64,000 nt of DNA from Antilocapra americana (GCA_007570785.1 ML660201.1:39302588-39366587); one strand, 5' to 3'; shown: positions 8,870 through 20,350, counted from the first letter of the stretch. The notes: generated by a model from the sequence alone, not told the origin. Numbers and translations: made by a program.

Positions 8870-9370
8870 GCCAGTGAGTTCGCGCCCGCCCGAGGCCAGG
8901 CGCACGCGCTCCGCACACGTGGGCTCGCTCAGTCCTCTCAGCCGCCCCGCGCGTCTGAGGCCGCGTCGCAGAGAAGCCGGGGATGGCCCCCGGCCCGGCC
9001 TCGCTTGGCCCGCGGCGTCCGCGGCCGCAGCGGGAGACACAGAGGCCGCGCCTCGGGGCCCGCCGTCCCTCCGCCTCACGCACGCTCCCCGGCGCGCACG
9101 TCCAAACGTCACCGGTGCGGCCAACTGCGCCCGCTCCCGGAAAACGGCCGCCCCGCTGCGGGCTTCCGCCTACCCGCTCTCCGTGGGACTAGTCTGACGC
9201 CTCCCGGATCCTTATTCACTGCGAGACTCCACCAAGACGTGGAGCTCCCGCGCAGCCTGCGGCCTGGGGAAACTCCGCGGTGTTTACGTTTGGCTCCTCT
9301 CTGCCCCGCCCCCGGATGCGTGACGTGGAGAGCGGATGTGACGCCACCGCGCGGAGTTCGCCTAAGGACC
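8870..9370 (-). promoter_or_regulatory. CpG-island promoter of RPP14-HTD2
   Basis: About 500 bp dense in CpG, sharply different from the AT-rich flanks, placed 2.5 kb upstream of the RPP14 start codon. No TATA box found. CRE/ATF-like TGACG half-sites occur on either strand at 8840-8847 (tgacgtcc), 9106-9111 (acgtca), 9195-9200, 9321-9328 (tgacgtgg) and 9339-9345. Short open frames across it are by-products of the GC content. The untranslated first exon must start here but its donor could not be chosen. Confidence 0.8.
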
Positions 9371-9689
9371 CAGGAGTAACTGTGAATCTGAGACTCGCCA
9401 CGCGTAGTGCCCCCTAGTGCCCGCTCTGCAGAAAGCCGCGTGTGCAAATATCTGCGTGTGGCAAGGGACTCTGCCCAGGAGCTTGTTTCGCATTCACTCA
9501 CTCATGCCTTCATTCGTTCAAAAAAATTTGTATCTAGCGTCTCTTCTGGTGAGCATCTCCAGTGTAAAGCACTCACCAAGGACAGGACCCTTTCTCGGTG
9601 TCTCTTGTGGCTCCCAGCGCATAGTAGGTATTCTGTCTGGGTTAACATAAAAAGTCCAGATGGTTCTGTTTCCAAATGTAAACCAAGTA

Positions 9690-9985
9690 TCATCTATTCG
9701 TTAACTGAGTAAGTACTTGCTGAGCCCCTATTATGTGACAGATACTGGGAACAAGATGATATGGCCCCTGTACTCATGAAACATACCTTGTGTATTCAAT
9801 AATAATAGCTAATATTAATCAAGTGCTTACTTTGTGCCAGGCTCTATGCAAAAAACTACATTATCTCATGGAACTCTCACACAGTCCTAAGGAGACTATT
9901 ATTATGATCCATTTTACAGAGATGGAAACTGAGGCACAACAGGCTAAGATCAAGAGCACACAGTTATAAGTACATCTGACTCTAG
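9690..9985 (+). mobile_element. Two adjacent MIR-type SINE pieces
   Basis: Text matches MIR: aagtgcttactttgtgccag, attatctcatggaactctc, ccattttacagagatggaaac, tgaggcac. A second MIR-like head lies just left (ttgctgagcccctattatgtg). Confidence 0.8.
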
Positions 9986-10288
9986 ACAGTTCTCTCCACA
10001 CTGCACCATATCACCACCAATTATGTGATATGTCAGGGGTATTTAGAGTAGAGGGTCTGGGGCTGCCAAAACTTGAATGTAAAGCCCATGAGGTTGGGGC
10101 CTTGTCTGTGTTGGCTCCACCACTGCCATCTGGTGCCCAGCTCTCAACTCCTACCAAGTACCCCAAAATGAGTTCCCTTGACAAGTTTATGATTAGTCTC
10201 TCAATCCAAAACTTTATTTCCTTTCTTGTCCTGCCCCTGTTCCCCTCAGGATTGAAGAGAAGCAAAACAAAAAACAAAGGGAGGAGTG

Positions 10289-10760
10289 AAACCAAGCAGG
10301 ACCCTGTGAGCCCTTCTTGGGTACAGAAGTCCTTCCATGTGTAAGTAGAAGAGAATTCATCTTGCTCACTTGAGAATTCCAGGGACTGGCCTTAAGAAGA
10401 TGGAAACAGCCCAGCCTTGGAGTAGATTACTGATGGGTTACACATAAAACCATCAAGATGATGCTCACCAGACTGCTGCACAGCCAGTCTGGAGATACTT
10501 ACTGGAACTGACTGTGCTGTTCTGCATGTAGCCCCTTGCTTGTGCACTCTTGAAACTCCCGTTTAAAATTTTTCCTCTAACCCACAACTAGGAGATGGTC
10601 TCAGACATAGTCCATCATAGCTAATATTAATCAAGGGCTTACTTTGTGCCAGGTGCCATGCAAAAATGCCCAAATAAAGCAACTTTTTTCACCAACACTC
10701 ATCTCTTGTGTATTGACTCTTCGAGCAGCAAGCAGCCAAACCTGGGCTCCGTACTGGCTT
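10289..10760 (+). mobile_element. Probable solo LTR of an endogenous retrovirus
   Basis: Reads like a ruminant gammaretroviral-type LTR: begins near tgaaaccaagcaggaccctg, passes tgctcacttgagaattcc, and has the polyadenylation block aaataaagcaac at 10671-10682 followed by a U5-like tail with cttgtgtattgactcttcg. No internal retroviral genes flank it. Both ends are estimated. A 49-bp stretch inside it is also found 812 bp to the left (see findings). Confidence 0.5.
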
Positions 10761-10764
10761 TGAC

Positions 10765-10830
10765 CAGTTACATATATGCATCCATGTGTACACATACATA
10801 CATATATACATAAGTATAATGTCTACAAGG
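10765..10830. repeat. Impure (CATA/TATA)n simple repeat
   Basis: Alternating acatatatgcatcc / acatacatacatatatacat text. Low complexity. Confidence 0.7.
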
Positions 10831-11532
10831 GTTCCAAGTGGACTGATGGAAGAAGGGTGGGGCTGTGTAGAAGGTGTAGGAGGTGCTCACAATGTTTTAG
10901 CATCCAGTTTGTTTATTTTAAACTGACAAGGCATTACTTTTATAATACTGTTAAAACCTGTTAAATAAAACTCAGGACTTGCCCCTTATGGTCACCAGAG
11001 GGAGCCTTGGACCACAGCCATCTGCATGCCCCTCCTTCCAACTTGGAAGAACAGATTTTCCTCAAGATGTTACCTCCCAACCCCACTCCCCAAAGCAGGA
11101 GAGAGGGGACAGGGAGGGCAGGTTCACTGTTCCTTATCTGCAACCCTGGAATCCAAGAAAAATCTGGAAGCCAAATCTTTCTTCATTTGACATGATGCTT
11201 AATCTGAACTGAGGTGAAGCTTTTTATAGCTTTTGTCCCATTTGCTGTGGCTATGCACAGAGCAAACAGCAGAAATACAAATGCATCAGACCACAGAAGG
11301 CAGCCCCAGACCTCACTGGGCATGTTGCACAATGTCTGGTGCACATGCAATAACACCTCTGTAAAATCTGAAAATTTCTCAATTCAGTATCACATCTGGT
11401 TCTGTGAGGTGTGGTGGGGGACTGTAGTCTGACAGTCACAGTTGCCCTCTAGCAAGTTAACTAATCCCAGTCAGCTTTGACTTGGCTCACTGGGCTTGTC
11501 ATCTTTGTGCCACTATTTTTTTATTTCTTTTT

Positions 11533-11632
11533 TGGCCACATCACTTGGCATGTGGGGTCTTAGTCCCCCAATCAGGGATCAAACTCGTCCCCTGCAGTGG
11601 AGTCTTAACCACTGGACTGCCAGAGAAGTCCC
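11533..11632 (-). mobile_element. CHR-type SINE
   Basis: Reverse complement CHR: tttggccacatcacttggca, atcagggatcaaactcgtcc, ending ggactgccagagaagtccc, with a T-rich stretch (A-tail) to the left. Confidence 0.85.
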
Positions 11633-13264
11633 TCCTGCCACTTTCTGCCCCTAAGAATCTCTTCTCCTCTCAGCCTTTCTGGAGCTTGGGAGACGTCCAG
11701 GTGTGCCCTGGGGTTCCTGGTCGTTATCTTGAGGGCTTAGAGACCAAAGATCCAGAAACCAGGGAAAGAAAGAGTCCTCCAGGAGCCAACAGACAGGGTT
11801 GTCCGGTGGCTCAAAGGACATCCTTCCCTCTCCCCACCCCCTGCATAAGGTCCCACGAGACCCTCATCCTATCACAGCCACTGGCAATCCCAGGCCCACA
11901 GCCTGATGATGATTTCCAGCCTAGACAGCAGCAACACTGGGTTCCGGGGAAGCAGGAGACACCAGGAGAGCAGCCCCAGCACGGCTGCCCTCTGGCCCAG
12001 ACCACAGCAGGTAATTTGAGGACTTTCCACTGCCCCATCTGTGGCCACCCTCGCTGGGTTTTTTTAACCTCCTTTCAGGGAATGGAGAGGCTGTATGAAC
12101 ATCATCCATTTTGGGAGGGATAAGAGTGGGGGAGGGAGACGTGGCTGATGGGAAAGTCCTAGTCTGTATGGTTCAAGGAGTGACCTTGGAAGACTGGAAA
12201 GATTAAGAATCAGAAGGGTCAGCTTTCCAACTGTTAAGAGAGTGTCTGTGTGGGTGATGGAGACAGACAGATATGAGATAAACAATGAAAAAGAGATGGG
12301 GCAAGGGGTGGGGAAGAGAGAGAGACAGAAAAACTTAGGAAACAGACAGAGTCCAAGAGACCCTTTAAAAATGGTCCCAAACCTGGCCAAAGAGTATTTT
12401 AGCAAACGTTTCTGAAACAGACCCAAAAAACTACTGCTTTTAATAAAAGACTTGGTTTAGTACTGTCGTCAACCCTAGTTGGTGTGCCTGAGGCACAGTG
12501 AAGCCACACACACTGAAAGGTCAGACTGTGGAGCAGAGAAGGACTTATGGCAAGGCCGAGGAAGGAGAAGGGGTGCTCCTGCTCAGAAGACCCAAACTCT
12601 CCCACGGCTCTGAAGGAAGTTTTTAAAGGCAACGTTTGGGTGGAGGCTACAGGGTGCATGATCTTCTGATTGTGTGGTGGTGAGGGAACAGGTGATGTTT
12701 CGGGAAGCCCAGTGACCAGCCTTCCAGTTCCAACCAGTGAAAGGTCTGGTCCTTGTGCTCTTCAGGTGATCACCAGTCAAGAGCGGCAGCCTGGCCTCTG
12801 CGGCGACCAGAACCATCCCTCCCCCACCCCAGAAATCTGCTTTGGACAAACAGCCCCGATGATTTCCAGAGTGAGGGGGAGGGATGAGGGTACCAACAAG
12901 GTAAATGAGCCCTTCCAGGGACCGAATAACACAAGTTCCAGTTATTAAGAGGCTAGAACGAGGAGGGCAGGCACCTTGACATGCCCTTTAGCAACCTGAT
13001 GCTGGAATCCAGGTGAGCTTATTTCCAGTCTCACAGGCAGCTCAGTGATGGCAGATTCCGAACTTATCTGAATAAACAGGCGGGTCACCTTCCTCAGCAG
13101 GGGCCCAAGGTGTGGCCTCAGTGATCTGCAGCTGAAGCAGCCACATGACCGCCTGGTCCAGGTGAGCCAACGGGGCTCCACGCTCCACTGGAAATTAAGC
13201 AATAGCGCTCCTGTCTGAACCAGTGAAAGCATTGCTTTTGCAAGTCACCTTGAGTCACAAACCA

Positions 13265-13420
13265 AGAGGCTTCCCTTTACTTGTTATGTGTGAACTTGGG
13301 CAAGGCACTTTACCTTTCCAAGCCTTGGCCTCCTTGGCTGTAAAATGGGCAGAATGTCCCCTTGTCGCTTACAGGGCTATGTGAGAGTTTGACAAGGTGA
13401 TGCATGGAAAACACAGAGTA
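13265..13420 (+). mobile_element. MIR fragment
   Basis: MIR 5' half: gtgtgaacttgggcaaggca, ctttacctttccaagccttg, tgtaaaatgggcagaatg, then a 'gggctatgtgagag' segment. Confidence 0.7.
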
Positions 13421-14065
13421 GCAGCTGGCACGTTCACCTGATTCAGCCGTGTAATTCACAAGGTTCAGCCTAGCCCGACACACATTACAATCTCCTAGTA
13501 ATTTCCCGGGACCTCCTTTGGACAAAGCAACAAGTAAGCTTCCCTGGGAAGGAGGAGGAACTCAGGGGCTCAAACAGAAGATAAGGCTTAACACTGGCAG
13601 GCAGCCCATCCAGTGTCTTGCACCAGTCACTCCTGAACTAGGAGCCCAGACTAATGGCCGATTGAGTTCTAAACATCACCGGTCCCTCAGCCTCTTCAGC
13701 GTCTGCCTGGAGGGTCCATCCTCAGCAGTCCTAACAATCCGGCTCCAGGCTGTGAAGCAAGAGCCCACGTGTGATTCCTGGGGCTTTCCACTGTAATTTC
13801 AGAAGGTTCCAGAAGTCTTTCAGGCAGGGCTGTGATAAATGACTCCTTCTTTCTAAGACTGTCATTAAAGACGCTCCACAGGATCCATCAATAAAGACAT
13901 TCTCCAGGATCCTGCAGGCTCTTCTAATCACAAAGGCAGGAAATGGGGCTCAAGAAGGAGACATGCTTTTCTGCTTTTGAGTTTTCCTAGCACCATAGGA
14001 CCACAATTACAGGGTCAAGAGAGAACCTTGAAAATCCACTGTGCAGGTCTATCAAAAACAGCTCT

Positions 14066-14345
14066 CATGGGACTTCCCTGGTGATCAAGTGGTTAAGAAT
14101 CTGCCTGCCACAGCAGGGGACATGGTCAATCCCTGGTCCAGGAAGATTCCTCATGCTGTGGGAAAACCGATGTGCCACAACTACTGAGCCTGTGCTTTAT
14201 AGCCCATGCTCTGCAACAAGAGAAGCCATCACAAGAAGCCCACGCACCGCAACTAGAGAGTAGCCCCCACTCACCGAAACTAGAGAAAGCCTGCTCACAG
14301 CAACGAAGACCCAGTACAGCCAAAAATAAATCAATAAACAAGCAA
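14066..14345 (+). mobile_element. CHR SINE, long form
   Basis: Head gggacttccctggtgatcaa, tRNA-like box ggtcaatccctggtcc, then the long body with 'ccacaactactgagcctgtg' and 'cagcaacgaagacccagtac', ending in AAATAAATCAATAAA. Confidence 0.85.
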
Positions 14346-14359
14346 AGGAAAGAACTCTC

Positions 14360-14430
14360 CAGGGACTTCCCTAGCAGTCCAGTAGTCAGGACTCCCGCTT
14401 CTACCGCAGGGGGAGTGGGTTCCAGTGGTG
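14360..14430 (+). mobile_element. Partial CHR SINE head
   Basis: cagggacttccctagcagtc through accgcagggggagtgggttc resembles the first 65 nt of a CHR SINE with no tail. It directly follows the preceding long copy. Confidence 0.6.
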
Positions 14431-15236
14431 CTTTCCAGCGACAGAGGAAGAGACGGGAGCCATGTCCTGAAGATCTTGCCCACTCTCCTTCCAAGGGCGA
14501 TGGCCAGCATGTGCCCCTTTCTGGATGGCTCCCTGAGGGCACAGTGCAGTGGCTTCTGGACGCGATGCTTAGTTCAACCCAGGAGGTAACTATTCCTGCA
14601 CCTACTAGGGCTAATAATCTGGGATTCTCATCTGTCCGCAGTCGTATCTGTCGTGATTGTCGTGACTGACTCCTCTGGGAACCTCATTAAGCTCAGAGTT
14701 CTTGGTGAATATGAGAGACTGGAACAAGCAACATGTCAAATACATACTTTCTCTTCTGCTTCATTGATTTCTGCTCTCACTGTACTGTTTCCTTCTATTT
14801 TCTCCCCCTAGGGTTGATTTACTTTTTCTAGCTTCTTAAGATAAAAGCTTAAACTATTTAATTTTTAGCCTTTCTTCTTTTCTAGTATTTCTATTTCAGC
14901 CTATTTCCTTGTTTGCACTGTTTTAGCTGCATCCTACAAGTCTGATGTCACATTTTCACATCTCTTATTTTTAAGATCTATAATCTGCTCTTCCTTGATA
15001 TATTAAAATAATCAGACCACACCCTGAATTTCAATTTAAACCACAATGTTCACCACAGAAAGTTCTCACTTTATTTCCAGAACTACTGGGCTTCAAACTG
15101 TAAAAAGATTTGAAAGAGCGAATCTTCTGAGAAGTTTAGGTTTCCAAATGCCACAGAAGAGTCAAAAGAACAGTTTGATGACCCTTACCTTTTGTTTTGG
15201 ATGTATAATTTCAACTGAATAAAAATTGCAAACATA

Positions 15237-15424
15237 GGACATCCCTGGAGGTCAAGTGGCTAAGACTCCGCGCTCCAACTGTAGGGGGCCTGTGTTTGGC
15301 TCCCTGGTTAGGGAACTAGATGCCATATGCCGCAACTAAAGAGTCCGCATGCCACAACTAAAGATTCAACATGTCACAACTAAGACCTGGCATAGCCAAA
15401 TATATAAATATTAAAATAAAAAAA
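15237..15424 (+). mobile_element. CHR-type SINE
   Basis: Head ggacatccctggaggtcaag, then gggggcctgtgtttggctcc, body with repeated 'gccacaactaaagattcaac', ending in an AT-rich tail with aaataaaaaaa. Confidence 0.85.
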
Positions 15425-15524
15425 CTGTAAGCATGATTTCTGGAAGTGAAACTAGTAACTCACGCAAGTAAGGTCTTCCAATGCCTGTAGAACAGGCTTA
15501 CTTAAAAAAAAAAAAACACATTTT

Positions 15525-15728
15525 GGGGATTCCCCTAGTGGTCCAGTGGCTAAGCCTCCTGGATTCCAATGCAGGGGGCCCGTGTTCTCTCTCTGGTCAG
15601 GGAACTAGCCTCACATGCTGCAACTAGGAGTTCACATGCCACAACCAAAAAGATTCTGCGTGCTGAAACTAAGACCTGAAGCAGCTAAACAAAAAGTAAA
15701 AATACTTCAGAAATAAATAAATAAATAA
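15525..15728 (+). mobile_element. CHR-type SINE
   Basis: Head ggggattcccctagtggtcc, cagggggcccgtgttctctc, body cactaggagttcacatgcca-like text, tail aaataaataaataaat. Same orientation as the copy 100 bp to the left. Confidence 0.85.
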
Positions 15729-15829
15729 TTTTAGAAAGCAAACAAGAAACATTTTAAATTTTACAGAAAATGTGCCCACACTACACTGCATTAAGAGCTT
15801 AAAAACAGAAACCACTTGCATGTTGCCGA

Positions 15830-16737
15830 TCTAGACTTACTACATTTATTTCACGTCATTGTGTTCACTTTTACAGCAGTTTAGATTTATTTTCAATTGC
15901 GTTATTGTTCACAGAATTCACAGAATTCAGTAACAAACATCCAAAGGTTTTTCAGTAGCACAGCAAGATAGAAAAGAGGTGCTTTGGAGTGGAACCCGAG
16001 TCTGATTATTTAGATAGATGTCTAGAAGATTATTGCTTTATTAGTCTTGTTTTTTTTAATAATAAATTATTCCCAGGAAACCCACCCTGCCAGGTGTTCT
16101 TTGTACTGCACTAACCAGGTTCACGTGAGACATAACGTGACACAGGGCGCTGGTTCAATCAGCCATGCGCTCTCGGCCGCTCTGCAAGCTGGCTGAGGCA
16201 GACCGTGTCTGCGGCGTGTGTTTCCTCCAGCCTGCCGTGGTCCTCCAGGGTCCTGCAGTTGACGGGCGGCAGTCACACATGGGACATAAAACTCAAATCA
16301 GACGTAAACAAGGGGCTTGGTGAAGGGGGCTAACGCTCCTAAAGCAGCCACTGACTATGCTCGGGAGAATGTCTGAAGCAACAGAAACACCTGGCATCTC
16401 AGTCTGTGAGGAACATCTTAAAGGAAATGTCCTCAGTGGTCCAGTGTGGGCACTCTGCAACATAAACATGAAGACTTCTGGGTAGATTTCATGGATGGGT
16501 TTTCTTTTGTTGTTCCATGTGAATTTGCATTTTGTGAAAAAACATCTTGGAGATTTCTTCCTGGCCCCTGAGACTCTGTGGATCTACAGAGACCAGGGCT
16601 GGAGGGGGGGCTGGCTTCCTCAGGGACGGGGGTGCTCCCTCCGCATTTAGGGCAGGGTCCCTGAGAAGTGGCGGCCGAGTCAGGTTCTGGAGACAGGAGT
16701 GGAGGCTGGGTGTGGAGCTCAGGCTGCAGCCGGGGCC
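15830..16737 (-). other. ABHD6: ABHD6 3' UTR with candidate poly(A) signals
   Basis: Sequence after the TGA at 16738-16740. AATAAA on the minus strand (plus tttatt) occurs at 16037-16042, 15886-15891 and 15845-15850. Which is used cannot be read here. No repeat was recognised within it. Confidence 0.55.
15845..15850 (-). terminator. Candidate ABHD6 polyadenylation signal (distal)
   Basis: Minus-strand AATAAA, one of three in the 3' UTR, about 890 nt after the stop codon. Confidence 0.4.
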
Positions 16738-16914
16738 TCAGTCCAGCTTCTTGCTGTTGTCTGTGTTGTGTACAGACGCTAAGAAGTCGACAAGGAGCTT
16801 GGCTGTCTTCCTGGGCCTCTCCATCACCACCGAGTGCCCACAGTTTTCCAGAAGCTCCACCTGGGAGTTGGCGATCGACTTGGCCAACATGTCTGCCCCG
16901 GACACATCGAGCAC
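16738..16914 (-). CDS. ABHD6: ABHD6 coding exon 8 (C-terminus, catalytic His)
   Basis: Residues 280-337 then TGA. Begins VLDVSGADMLAKSIANSQVE after the acceptor tcccgcag, continues LLENCGHSVVMERPRKTAKL and ends in KKLD. His306 in NCGHSVV is the catalytic-triad histidine known for ABHD6. The length equals human. Upstream in-frame ORF reading to 16977 is intron. Confidence 0.97.
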   Translation of the reverse strand: MLDVSGADMLAKSIANSQVELLENCGHSVVMERPRKTAKLLVDFLASVHNTDNSKKLD

Positions 16915-18679
16915 CTGCGGGACGAGAGAGGAAACTAGATGGCAAGTGTTCAGGTGCCTGAACATACAGAACTCCATGGACAGAACTCCCGTCCACGCCT
17001 GGCAGGGGTGATTTTTAGAACCAAGTCACTTCGGTGTCGGGGCTTGTGGCTCTCTGATGGAGGTGACCACATGCCTCACGTTTTACTCTACGGCTCGGCG
17101 GCAGGAGGTATGCTGCAGCAGCGTTACTGTGCTGCAAACACAGGCCCTGCCCTGAGGGGAAGCCAGCCCGGAAAGCAGACAAGAGCAGCGCAAGGTGGCG
17201 AAGCCTCTGATGGGGGGATCCTGGGAGCTGAGAAGCCACAGTTGGGGGGATCATGGAAGAGGGATCAGCACAAGGCGGGGAGGACACGGCACGTGCAAGG
17301 GACAGCAAGGAGCCCGGAGCTGTGTGAGTGGGGAGGGTGCGTGCTGGGAGTCGCGCTCAATCTGAGGGCAGTGGGGAGCCTCGGGGCTGTGTTAAGGACA
17401 GTGACGAGATCGGGCTGGGCCAGGAGAATGCATCCTGCAGCTGGTCTAGGGGAGGCCAAGCTGAGGGGAGGCCAAGCTGTGGAGAGATGTAAGAGGGGGA
17501 GACGAATTATCACAAACCAGAGGACTGTCCTGAAGGCCCTCAGGGCATCCCCGAGCTGTGTGACCTCAGACCCTGAAGTGTGTGAATAACAGCCAGTGCT
17601 TGTCCAACGTGAAGCCCACCACTTTCCCAGGTTTTCAAACTCCCTTTCATTTTCACCTGGGTTACACCTTGCTATTACCCCAACTCAGTTAACTGACTTT
17701 CTCCTCCTTCAGGGTCGGATTTGTATTCGCCCCCTTCACTTCACCGCTTTCACCTTCACCTCACCCCAGACAAGGCGGCCCCTCTGCTCCAGCCTTAACA
17801 CCCAGAGCAAACTCCCAACAAACTGGAGCACTGTCTGCTTTTGAGCTTTATTCTCCTCAACCCAGATTGGTAACCACGATTTGCTGCCCACCGGGAAGTG
17901 GGGTGAGCAGAGTGCAGAGTACCCCGGGCTGAGAAAACACAAGAAGGAACAGCGGACGGGGAGCATGAGGCGATCTCGCCGCTCCCTCCTGGTCCCTGAG
18001 AGCCCACGTCACCTTGGGGATTTGAGATGAAGAAAGGCCTTCATTGTTCCAGCTCTGGTTTCTGACTGAATGACTGCCTGCTGGCCCAGCCAGGGTCCCG
18101 CTTCTCCGCTCAGGCATCCACAAAGCTGCTTTCAGCCCCTTGGCTGCTGTGAAGGGAGCACGTGAGTCCTCCCTCCTCCTGACGCCCTGGTTCCCACGTT
18201 GGGCATTCTCGGGTACCTGGCTGATGTTGAGATGGCTGCACACCGGCGCCACCGCCCTTCCTGGCCCCTGCGCTGGGGGCACAGACCTGGCTTCTCCCCA
18301 GTCTCCTCTCCTGGGCCTCCCACGGGTGTGGGCAGTTGAGGTGCAGCCGGACTTCCTGCCTGGGCTCCAATCACACACGCGGTGGGCATGTGCAGCCTGC
18401 CCAGGGCTCACAATGGCGGCTTTCACCTCAGCCTCCACAGGAGAGCTCTCTCAACAGGGAAAGCTTTGCTCCCATTTCCCTTCTCACGACGGTCAACAGC
18501 GTGAGACGACCAGATAGCCTTTGACAGACACTGTAATTCTGTCTGCCTGAGGGCCTTATGAAGGCTCCATTTTCCACCACCCCCTCTTGTTTTAAACTTT
18601 CCAAGAATGTTCAGTAAGATATGATTGCAAACAAAAAGGGAGTTTCTGAAGCATAAGTCAGTGTTTCATTGGCAGGTTT

Positions 18680-19378
18680 ATTATGAACAGATTGTGCCCC
18701 CTCCCCAGATTCACATGTTGAAGTTCTAACAAAATGTGACTTCACTGGGAAACAGTGTCATCGTGGATGTAATTGGATAGGATGACATACTCGAGCAGGG
18801 TGGACCCCTAATCTATCACAATGGCATCTTACAAAAATGAGAGGTGTGAACACAGAGACGCACAGGCACCAGGACAGCATCATGTGAAGATGAAGGCAGA
18901 GGTCAGGGTGAGGCGTCTCTAAGGCACAGACACCAGAGTCCACCAGCAGACTCCCAGGAGCTCAGGGAAAGGCAGGGAACAGCTCCTTCACAGCTCCCAC
19001 AGGGAACCAGTCTGCTGCGGCCTGGGTCTTGGACTCAGAGTCTCCAGAACTGGTGTGACAATGTCAGTCGCTCAGTCACGTCCAGCTCTGTGCGACCCCA
19101 GGGACTGGAGCCCACCAGGCTCCTCTGTCCATGGAGTTCTCCAGGCAAGAATACTGGCGTGGGTTGCCGTTTCCTTCTCCAGGGGATCTACCCAACCCAG
19201 GGGTTGAACCCAGCTCTCCTGCATTGCAGGCAGATTCTACACCACCTGAGCCCCCAGGAAAGCCCCCAGTGTATCTGTACGCCAGAACTGGGAGCCAGCA
19301 TAATTCTGTTGTTTCAGCCTCCCAGTCTGTGGTACTGTGTTACAGCAGGCCCAGCAAACTAACAGCCATCTGACAAAG
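18680..19378 (+). mobile_element. MLT1-like MaLR LTR, split by Bov-tA
   Basis: Left arm to 19053 has gattgtgccccctccccag, ttcacatgttgaagttctaac, aaatgtgacttcactggga and ttggactcagagtctccag. Right arm from 19282 has taattctgttgtttcagcct and cccagtctgtggtactgtg. Together these resemble a MaLR LTR of the MLT1 group. No internal sequence is present. Confidence 0.65.
19054..19281 (-). mobile_element. Bov-tA SINE with 10-bp target-site duplication
   Basis: Reverse-complement Bov-tA (cagtcgctcagtcacgtcca to cctgagcccccaggaaagcc). Flanked by ccagaactgg at 19044-19053 and 19282-19291, which is part of the surrounding LTR. Confidence 0.92.
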
Positions 19379-19399
19379 CCTGTCAAAAAGCCTGTCAAA

Positions 19400-20350
19400 A
19401 TTTTAAAATGCACAAAGCCGTTGATCAAGCTATTCCACATACAAGAACTGACCCTTCAGATATGCTCTCACACTGCAGACACACATGTATAATGATGCTC
19501 ACCGAGGTGTGGTTTAACAGCAAAACCCTGGACATGACCTAAGTGATCATCAATAGGGCACTAATGCAGCAGATAGTGGAGCACTCTGCAGCTCCCAAAA
19601 AGAACATGAAATTTTGTTTTGGGCAACAACCATTCACGGACGGTAAATCTAGAAGGAAATGTCTGATGAGGACCAGGATATCCACATGGTCTCCAAGTGC
19701 CTCCCCGCAGACTGCTTACTAGTTGCAAGGGGATGATGAATAAATCAGACACCACAATCAATCAAAATTCCCATCACTGGGATGTCCCAGGCAGGCCAGA
19801 GGTTAAGAGGCTTCCTCTGCCTAGGGCACAGTTTCAATCCCTGGTTGAGGCACTAAAATCCCACATGCCACACCGTGCAGCCCCCCAAATAAATAATAGT
19901 TTAAGAAATTCCCACCACTGAAGGAAAGACATTCTCCTTCTGAGGATGCGAAGTCTTATTACCCATGAGGTATTCTGGCCAGGGATATGTATCCCGAATT
20001 TAATCATGAGGAAACAGCCAACAAACTCAAACTGAGGAAGATTTTATAAAACAACTGGCCTGCACTCTTCAAATATCTCGGTGTTATGAAAGGTAAAGGC
20101 AGAAAGAGGGCATCATTTTATATAAAAGGAAACAAAAACGACATGATACGCAGTATGTGACCCTGGTTACAGGGGCAGGAGGAGGAGAATTCTATGTAGG
20201 ACATCACTGAAACAAGGAATAAATTTGAAATATGGACTGTACATTAGTTAAATGCTATGGCGTCAATGTTCCATGTCCCAAATGTGACAATGCACTGTTA
20301 CCATGTGAGACAATATTCTGGTTTGCAGTAAATACACCTTGAAGTATTAG
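19400..20350 (+). mobile_element. Ancient L1-like 3'-region remains with an inserted CHR SINE
   Basis: Segments such as gtgatcatcaatagggcact and, right of the SINE, aaatatggactgtacattag with ttaggggtaaagggacatga resemble old mammalian L1 3' regions. Family assignment is tentative. Confidence 0.4.
19778..19905 (+). mobile_element. CHR-type SINE
   Basis: ctgggatgtcccaggcaggc to cacaccgtgcagccccccaa then aaataaataat. Interrupts older sequence. Confidence 0.7.

Larger units (their letters stand above)
6368..8870 (-). other. RPP14 5' UTR intron
   Basis: Region between the first coding exon and the CpG island, expected to be the first intron. It holds two MIR pieces, L2 fragments, an ancient L1 3' end and an A-rich tail at 8795-8810. 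At 7918-7923 the minus strand has AATAAA with a short open frame behind it (to 8163), which could be an alternative polyadenylation site; no further support. Confidence 0.6.
2025..9370 (-). other. RPP14: RPP14-HTD2 transcription unit (gene span)
   Basis: Five coding exons plus at least one untranslated 5' exon expected in the CpG island. The exons end at GT and start after AG on the minus strand and join in frame to 124 codons. The terminal exon continues past the RPP14 stop into HTD2. The left limit given is the HTD2 stop; the true 3' end is further left. The first-exon boundary inside the CpG island could not be fixed. Confidence 0.85.
9371..15830. other. Intergenic region between ABHD6 3' end and RPP14 promoter
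   Basis: About 6.5 kb with no gene I can support. It holds MIR copies, a likely solo LTR, four CHR SINE copies and single-copy sequence of unknown role. Open frames such as the 213-codon one at 11482-12123 run through a SINE and show no protein-family features. Confidence 0.7.

Noticed and set aside
8826..9501. Several open frames on both strands in the CpG island
   Set aside because: Arg/Pro/Ala-rich frames expected from CpG-dense DNA; no matching protein family; the region is a promoter.
11482..12123. 213-codon plus-strand open frame
   Set aside because: It runs through a reverse CHR SINE and then GC-rich intergenic text, with no family motif, no Kozak support and no splice context.
16433..16996. 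187-codon minus-strand frame over the ABHD6 last exon
   Set aside because: It is out of frame with the real ABHD6 reading and a shadow of a GC-rich exon and UTR.
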